From: Antitrichia curtipendula
Lineage: Eukaryota > Streptophyta > Bryopsida > Hypnales > Leucodontaceae
Direction of reading: 5' to 3'
Assembly: GCA_951230915.1 (NCBI GenBank)
Contig: OX579641.1
Span: 5,642,001 to 5,706,000, forward strand
Length of the DNA stretch: 64,000 nt
A model generated the notes under the pieces. It was not told the DNA's origin and did no database searches. It worked only from the letters and a program-made list of their open reading frames with translations. Both the position numbers and the translations under genes were made by a program. How positions within the stretch are numbered: position 1 is the first letter of the stretch; every line of letters begins with the position of its first letter. This document shows, piece by piece, positions 58,092-64,000 of the stretch.

Positions 58092-59820
58092 GAGGAAGAT
58101 GCGCCTTCAAGAACTCCCGCAGGACAGTCGGAGGACGTAAATGTCACTGACCCCAACGTTCAGTCGCCTCCAATGGGTCCAAGCAATATGGTGGAGCAAC
58201 AGGAGCATCATTCTGAACCGCCAGCACCAAGTTGGCTGGGAGATGTAGCCAAGCAGCCACAGAAAGCTCCTCAGCCGGAAGGAGCTGGACAACAAGTGCA
58301 TTTCCTGTCCGACAGTTCAACAGGCGATGAGGTTACAAGGTCTCCGCTCGAGAACCCGAGGACATCCAAAAGGAAGACTGAAAGTAATCTGGCCAAGTAT
58401 CTTGGCTGTGGAAGAAAAACTGCTAGGAAGAAGGCTGTGACGCGACGACGGCAAGGTAGTGCAGCCACAGTGCAGCCGCGGAAGGTGGTCAGTCCCAAAG
58501 CGAATCCGAACAGGGACGTCGCCGAGGCGGAACAAGATCCGCAGATGTCAACTGGGATTGTGAATCCCGAAGCATCACACGCGGCAGGCATACTTCTGAC
58601 ATGTGCTTGCCGGCCGTCAACTCTGGAGACTATCGATTTAGGCGTTCCCGACGAGGAGGTGCCGCAGACAGCTAGTGGCGATGGAGTTATCAGGAATGTG
58701 CCCGATGGGACAGAACCTACCCGAGGGATGAATCAGATGGAGTTCAGAAGAATTCCAGGTCCATCAGGGGATCCCACGATGAACACAAGGACTGTGTTGG
58801 ACATAGTGAAGGGTTTGGAAAACTCAGATGAAAGCACCGGCCGCCAATCAACTGAAGGGTGCCGAGATCTTACTCTTGGTGGAGACCTCCCGGGGATTGA
58901 CGCCAGCAGACTCGAGTTGGAGGTTCCCGCGACAGATGCCCCTGCACCAGGCTCTGGAAACCATGATAAGGGGGCTGGGGCGAGCACAAAGACATCGTCG
59001 GATCCCCTGATCGTCTAGGAAACGGAGGTCGTCATGGCGCAGGTTGATCAGGCAGCTGGCGAGGATATTGACGGACATCTCGTAGGGTTAGGAACTTCTA
59101 CATCGGGGGATATCACGATGGTCGCTTCGCAAGGTCTCCTGCTCACGGGAATAACGGTGGACGAACAGGAGGACACCCTCGTTGACTTGGTATCCATGAG
59201 TCCGAGATTCAGACCGAAGGTGACTGTGGATATTGCTTCTGTCGCCTCCACTGTTGCACTGGCGGTGTCAAGTGAAGTGGCTCTTGGAAACGGTGAGGGA
59301 ATTAACGAAGAAGTGTTGGAGGCCTTACCATATGAGGCCGCAGACATAATGAAATTGTGCGTCGTGGATGCGGTCAAATTACTTGCTGAATCTCCGAGTA
59401 ATGATTTTATTGCGTTCGATTTCATCGACCCTAAGGATCCTTTTCGAAAGACGAAACAGCATACGCAAGCCGTAAGGCGAGCGCACCGATTCCTATACAA
59501 ACCATTGTTTAATTGGGCATTTCAGAATGGGCCGCGTGCAGGACTGGAAGGAGGGGATCCAATGGATCAACTATTCAACGAGGAAGGCGATGAGGAAGAG
59601 CAAGAGAGCGACGACGACATGGAAGAGGGGAAGGGGCCAATTTTTGGCGACGATAGGGGGAAAGACGAAAATCGCGGCGACGAGAGGGGGAAAGGGCCAA
59701 TGGTTCAGGACGAGATAGGAAATCGGCAACGGGACGGTGATGAGGGCAAGAAAGCATTTCAGGGTGTCGACAAGAGCAAAGAAGGGCCTCCCCGAAAATA
59801 CATCCGACCCCGGATTCCAA
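58092..59820 (+). pseudogene. Exon 5: low-complexity region containing palindromes in frame
   Basis: Opens EEDAPSRTPAG. A basic patch (GRKTARKKAVTRRRQG) is followed by acidic and Ser/Pro-rich sequence, ending in Glu/Asp/Gly repeats with GDDRGKDENRGDERGKG. TAG at 59016 interrupts a frame that stays open on both sides. Palindrome copies at 58763, 58994 and 59102 lie within the frame and are translated as SGDPTM, SSDPLIV and SGDITM. Donor CCAA|GTAAGA in phase 1. Confidence 0.5.
58763..59119. repeat. Three palindromes inside coding sequence
   Basis: 58763-58780 (ATCAGGGGATCCCACGAT), 58994-59011 (ATCGTCGGATCCCCTGAT) and 59102-59119 (ATCGGGGGATATCACGAT). Each is 18 bases, so insertion of a whole copy keeps the reading frame. 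Confidence 0.75.
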
Positions 59821-59906
59821 GTAAGAAGTTAACCAATTTTTATAATGCTTATACTTGAGAACGGATTCTTAACTGGACTCTAACGCGCTGTTTGTCGGAT
59901 TTTCAG

Positions 59907-60573
59907 CAGGTTGTCGAGTCACCGAAGTCTCTCGTGAAGAAGTGCGGAAGCCGTTGAATAAGGTAGAACCGCGGCCGTATTTTGTGATCTTTGACCTGAA
60001 TGGAGTTCTAGTTCACAAGACTTTCGATGATCGTAATAGACGTCGCTATGCTGTGCGACCGAGTTGCCCACACTTCCTGGACTGGGTGCATAGGACTGTT
60101 AAGCTTGCATTCTGGAGCAGTATGACAAAACAGAATGCGACATTCGCTTTGAACCAGATGTTGTCCGGGGCGGTTGTGAAGCCGAAGGATGTGCCTGTTC
60201 TCACGTAGGAGGACTGCACACTCTCGTCTTACAGAGACCGTTGTCGTCCGGACAGGCCTTACTTTCTAAAGGATCTGTCACACACTTCGCCCGTAAGCTG
60301 AATTTGCCGACACAGGAAAATCTTCTACTCATCGATGACGACCCATTAAAGAACCTCCAAAACGACTGTCATAGCACCATCTTCCCCACAACTTGGGATG
60401 GTGACATGAGAGATGATGACTTAATGGGGAAGCTGTTTCCTTATCTCAACCAACTTTTCAAGTCACAAGAAGCTGTCCCAGCGTATGTTAGAGCCCACCC
60501 GCTTCTTCATGGTCAGAATCCGGAGATCCCGTTGACCAGACCGGGGTGTGACATATTGAAGGGTGTAATTTAG
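59907..60573 (+). pseudogene. Exon 6: FCP1/NIF-like HAD phosphatase domain
   Basis: Acceptor TTTTCAGCAG (two possible AG sites three bases apart, both in frame). Then RPYFVIFDLNGVLVHK, the HAD motif I region with the second Asp replaced by Asn, as in the plant LDLNGLL-type FCP1-like proteins. LAFWSSMTKQNA matches the motif II region, and NLLLIDDDPLKNL the DD motif. TAG at 60206 replaces a codon between VLT and ED, and an extra CA at 60278-60286 shifts RPYFLKDLSH into HFARKLNLP. With Asn in motif I even the intact domain might be a poor phosphatase. Confidence 0.65.
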
Positions 60574-62024
60574 ATGTGGTTATTCTTCTGCGTGGGACTG
60601 GATCCGGAGATATCACGATCTCATTCTATCATACTTCATTACTTACTGTTTAATACTCTTGAACTCACTGTGAATTTTGTAAATGCATTTTTTAAATACT
60701 TGACTTTCCCATTTATTAAGAGTCATTTTAAATTTTACTCATTTTGTAAGGCACATTGTAAATATTATTGTATGGTTATATGTGAAATCCATTTGTGAGT
60801 TAGAGTTATGATTTCAATTGGATAATTTTGACCTCCGTAATTATCGTCGTGCGTGAATATACTAAGATGTGTTTGTATAGTATGCAAGTTCATTTCCTGT
60901 CGTGAGATCTCACGATGGACTGTAGGGGCGATTTTAACTGACATGTGTTGTCGTACTCATTGTGCACAGCGTTAGTCTCTCTTCTTCTTTTTGTTAAATC
61001 GCATATCATGTTGCTGGGGATAATGAAATTGTATTTAACTCTGAAGTATTTTATTTCTGTTTCTCCGAAACAACTGATGGATCATTGCATTTAGAATGGT
61101 AAGCAAGATTGAAGCCATGACATATGGCATTAAGAAATTAAAGCAAGTAAAGAGATAAATGAAGAGAATGGAGCAAAGAGAAACATGAAGACTAAGTGAA
61201 GGAGCAGAGTGGGGGACCTACACTCCAGCAATCCCCATCACGTCTGAAGACGATGGTAAGGTCCCATCATGTCTCGCGAAGATGGGGGAATGCTGGGAAG
61301 CGGTATCTTCAGTAGATTTTATTAGTGTGGGCCTCATAATGTTCAGCTGCTTAGTTCAATCAGGAGATCGCACAATCTTCCCTCTTGCCGTCCAAGGAAT
61401 TTAATGGATCACCATGTACATGTCCGATAGTACAAACAGTTGTGCGTCTTTCGTCCCCGTAATGTCCTCCATTTTGGTTTATGTAATAGGGGATGATAGT
61501 TGTAGTTGTGCTTATGCAATTTGTTGGGCGTGTTCCTCCTATTGTCAACAAGACTTCACCCTAAAACCGTTGAAGTCTTGAGTTGAATTTGTTTACGTAA
61601 TCTTGTCTCTATGGCTTGATCGGGAGATCTCATGGTCGTGTGACTTTGCCTCTAATGGATACTCTGAACTTTGCAATTCTTTCGCTGCAATGTAATGCAG
61701 ATCCTTCTTTTCTTTTGTATTAATTTTTGGATCTCATATTATTTATGCCTAATTCCACTTTCTGTGTTTAAAAGAATCATTTATCTGCATGCCTCACTAG
61801 TCTTGCATTTTTGGACTGCAGTCATATTCTACACGTAATATTAACTTTCCTAAGCTCATCTGCAAATGAGATTTTCACTTGATGTTCTCTTTTCTAATCC
61901 GCCAGTTCTATTCGGTACGCGGTTCTGTAGTAATGCATATTCATCGTGATATCTCACGATCATTCGACGTCTTCTTCTGTCTTTACATCATTTCTGTGTG
62001 CTGAGATGTACTTGGTCTTTGCAG
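60574..62024. other. Spacer inside the large element with palindromes
   Basis: No gene is supported. AT-rich, with palindrome copies as listed separately. GTCTGAAGACGATGG and CGCGAAGATGGGGG near 61,235-61,290 form a short imperfect repeat. Confidence 0.4.
60602..61960. repeat. Palindrome group 3' of the right-arm gene
   Basis: Copies at 60602-60619, 60899-60916 (GTCGTGAGATCTCACGAT), 61359-61376, 61619-61636 and 61943-61960 (ATCGTGATATCTCACGAT). Two are well kept; the other three are worn on one side. Confidence 0.75.
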
Positions 62025-62501
62025 AAGGCGATGCTCCTTGTACTGACTGGGGATCTCTGCGTTAAGGGCGGTGTGGAGGATCTTCCACAGAATATACAAA
62101 TACGGGCTGGCTTCCACGATCTTCTGCGATATCTTGTTGAAGAAACTCACTATGGCTTGTGGGCGGCAGTGCAACCTTCGACATTAGCTGTTCTCCTTCG
62201 ACGTATTCTACCGCTGGAGATTCTTTCAAGGTTCCTTTTCTTTTCTGGATCCGACAATCCACGCAAGAACCAACTGTATCCGCGGCGTCATGCACTACTG
62301 AGGACTCTTTCAAGTAATCCTCGGACGCGTAGGGTACTCTTGAATGACACTGTCGTAATGCTTGTTCTCGATCCTCTGAATTGGGCACGTCCGCATTTAC
62401 TTCAACCGGCGTTGCATGTGAGGGATGATGTAGATACTTCAGATTGGCAATGTTCGCACGTTATAGGACCGCGCTTTGATTGGTCGTGGGCCCAGAAATA
62501 A
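62025..62501 (+). pseudogene. Second FCP1-like HAD exon, degenerate
   Basis: After the acceptor CTTTGCAG the frame reads KAMLLVLTGDLCVKGG and stays open to TAA at 62499. The layout follows plant FCP1-like proteins: motif I region LLVLTGDLC (catalytic Asp lost), HYGLWAAVQPSTLAVLLRRI, RFLFFSGSDN, VLLNDTVVMLVLDPLNW for the DD motif, also changed. No convincing upstream exon was found; an ATG at 62031 could start it. It may be a pseudo-enzyme or a fragment left from a duplication of exon 6. Confidence 0.5.
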
Positions 62502-62826
62502 GCATAGGTTCACATGGAACTAGTGGCACTTATTTGATTGGCACCCATTCGATTTGAATGGCACGTATTTGTTGCATCCAAATGATTATAAAGTCCTTTT
62601 CGTTTGTTATCACTTGGGTTGTGCACAGTCATTGCTTTGGCTGTTTTGTATTGTGTTTTCAAGTAGTGGGTTCGCCCTATTCGTTTCACCAAAAAGTAAA
62701 AGATGATTATGAATTGGTGAATCCACCTTCTGTATTTCACTGTTATTACAACTTATCAAATGTCCGTAACTGCATGAATGTTTTGCCTCATCACATCTTT
62801 CTTCTTGGGTAATGCTCTGCAAAATA

Positions 62827-63035
62827 TGTCGTGACATCTTTCGATCTGTAATGTCGCATATTTAAAGCCAACCCTAAATACGAATGCATCAATCTGTTCC
62901 TACACTTTAAATCCAAAAGGGATACAATTCCACTGCATCAACAATCTCCCGATGACTCCACATCCTAAGGCAGTTTAAGCCTCCATCGAAAGGCATTGCG
63001 GCCTCAGTTTACATAAGATCAGGATATCCTACGAT
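62827..63035. repeat. Palindrome group at the right end
   Basis: Copies at 62827-62844 (GTCGTGACATCTTTCGAT) and 63018-63035 (ATCAGGATATCCTACGAT). The last ends 35 bases before the right terminal repeat. Confidence 0.7.
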
Positions 63036-63069
63036 GCCCTAAACCTTCACAAAGTCCAGAATTCCCGCT

Positions 63070-63101
63070 AAAGTCCAGAAGTAGTTAAATGTGGCATATA
63101 T
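63070..63101 (-). repeat. Right terminal inverted repeat
   Basis: Read inward on the minus strand it starts ATATATGCCACATTTAACTA. AAAGTCCAGA occurs twice here (63051 and 63070), a small direct repeat at the tip. Confidence 0.85.
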
Positions 63102-64000
63102 TCAATAGTACTGAAAACCTTGAATATTGCATGTGTAATACATGTTCAAAATTCACTCAAGATCTACTAAATTAATTTTAGAAACATAGAAAAAATTCAA
63201 GTATATTGACAATTTTTACATGAACCTTTTTTATAAATTGTATGTTCGCTAGATTATTTTTGCAATACTTATGCTAGAAAATTACTTCTATATTCAATGT
63301 GTGATGAGAAATAATACAAGTGTTCCTTGCAATCACTCAAATCTGATTCAATAATAAATAATAAATATTTTTTTCAAAAATTGACTAAGCAGATTTCTTT
63401 TAATGATATATAGAAGAATTTCTATTGACGAAAATCTTGAAACTTCTTAAAGACATACTCTAGAATTTATAGTATAATCACCTAAGTTTTGCATAAAAAC
63501 TCTTAGGTCATTACTCATTAGGGGTCAACCTAAGATTAACAATGCATTTAAACTACAAAATTTAAAATATTGGAAAATAATTTATCATAACCCCTAAATG
63601 CCCAAGCCTTCTTTGAGATTCTAAAAATTTGCATCAATTGAACAAAAATCCAACATTTTGCTAAGTTATATTTATTTATTTTTAACTGTAACAATACAAA
63701 TTCAAACTAGACATATAAGAGATCACATAAAATAAAATAAACTCAACAATATCACTTATGGATTGAAAGATGATAATGTTTGATCATGAGGGTGTTAAAA
63801 TTGTAAAAGTGATTTGAAGTCTTTCAATCCTCTTTTCACATGTCAAAACAAAAAAGACGGTTACTAAAAAAATATGAAGATAAAGGGTCTAACATACATA
63901 ACTCCAATCAATTTATGGTTTCTCAAAATTTACTCTACCACTTTTTTAAATGAATTTCTAATGTGATTTTTTCTTCAAGATCTAGTGTATTTGAGGCTCA
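63102..64000. other. Right flank with a TTAA-family fragment
   Basis: AT-rich. From ATAACCCCTAAATGCCCAAG near 63,585 to the window end the sequence is a member of the TTAACCCCTAAA family, related to 28,927-29,100 and reversed to 11,340-11,560. It is cut by the window end. No gene. Confidence 0.5.

Larger units (their letters stand above)
53384..60573 (+). pseudogene. Right-arm gene: ParB-like to FCP1-like, multi-exon, broken
   Basis: Six coding exons fit splice consensus and phase: 53384-53436, 54398-55721, 56215-57575, 57676-57966, 58092-59820 and 59907-60573, about 1,800 codons. Breaks within otherwise continuous frames: TAG at 54858, 55611, 59016 and 60206, TGA at 56449, a frame change between 56,452 and about 56,510, and an extra CA in the CACACA run at 60278-60286. 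The order is an unknown N-terminal domain, a ParB/DGQH-like part, a large unknown domain, an acidic and basic low-complexity region and an FCP1-like HAD domain. It might instead be two neighbouring genes, but frame and phase run through every intron. A decayed state is most likely; readthrough or unseen splicing is not excluded. Confidence 0.6.
41534..63101. mobile_element. 21.6-kb DNA transposon with 32-nt terminal inverted repeats
   Basis: Seen: 41534-41565 and 63070-63101 are reverse complements at 31 of 32 positions. Everything between differs from the outside in three ways: it is more GC-rich in coding parts, it carries multi-exon genes on two arms, and it holds about 36 copies of an 18-nt palindrome not noticed elsewhere. 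Genes: a DUF7869/DDE-like gene on the minus strand, and a ParB-like to FCP1-like gene on the plus strand, divergent from a common centre. A MITE at 4684-4917 uses the same ends. Inference: a large cargo-bearing cut-and-paste element. The flanking bases are TA-rich (ATAT on both sides), so the exact first base and target duplication are not settled. The superfamily is not clear to me. Confidence 0.8.

Overview
This window looks like nuclear DNA of a land plant, probably a non-seed plant such as a moss or another bryophyte or lycophyte. The reasons are intronless germin-like genes with plant signal peptides and cupin boxes, plant-type TATA promoters, short GT-AG introns, AT-rich spacers full of small inverted-repeat transposons, and a large low-copy DNA element. 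The species cannot be fixed from the sequence alone. No tRNA, rRNA, organellar or bacterial operon structure was seen.

Region 1 (about 1-41,500) is a cluster of seven germin-like protein (GLP, cupin) genes. GLP1 (1664-2329), GLP2 (7185-7840), GLP3 (12898-13563), GLP5 (27413-28069), GLP6 (33033-33698) and GLP7 (37928-38590) are on the minus strand; GLP4 (22579-23241) is on the plus strand. They fall into three groups by sequence: 1/2, 5/6 and 3/4/7. GLP4 and GLP7 lie in an inverted segmental duplication (about 16.7-23.85 kb against 37.28-40.75 kb). All copies share a core promoter (TATA box followed by a C-rich and CACA-containing stretch), most share an upstream CGCG-containing inverted repeat, and all share a block about 250-310 bp past the stop. 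GLP2 carries a one-base deletion and a lost first ATG. Spacers hold TTAA-ended elements, foldback elements and several MITE families.

Region 2 (41,534-63,101) is the most unusual part. A 21.6-kb segment is bounded by 32-nt terminal inverted repeats that match at 31 of 32 positions. It contains about 36 copies of a dispersed 18-nt palindrome (consensus ATCGTGGGATCCCACGAT), which I did not see outside it. On its left is an intact two-exon minus-strand gene of 1,069 codons that resembles the DUF7869-type DDE transposase-like family, flanked by beta-barrel-like segments. On its right is a long plus-strand multi-exon gene (about 1,800 codons) with a ParB/DGQH-like segment, an acidic low-complexity part and an FCP1/NIF-like HAD phosphatase end; it is broken by four TAG codons, one TGA and two frameshifts. 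A second degenerate FCP1-like exon lies near the right end. The centre (48.1-52.2 kb) is AT-rich and carries a nested TTAA element and 178-bp tandem repeats. A 234-bp MITE at 4684-4917 has the same terminal repeats, so the big element is a candidate autonomous partner.

How the parts may work together (inference): the left gene would supply the transposase acting on the terminal repeats. The palindromes, concentrated in introns and flanks of both genes, could be binding sites for an element-encoded protein, with the ParB-like product as one candidate. Exon structures were read by eye from splice consensus and frame continuity and have no transcript support.
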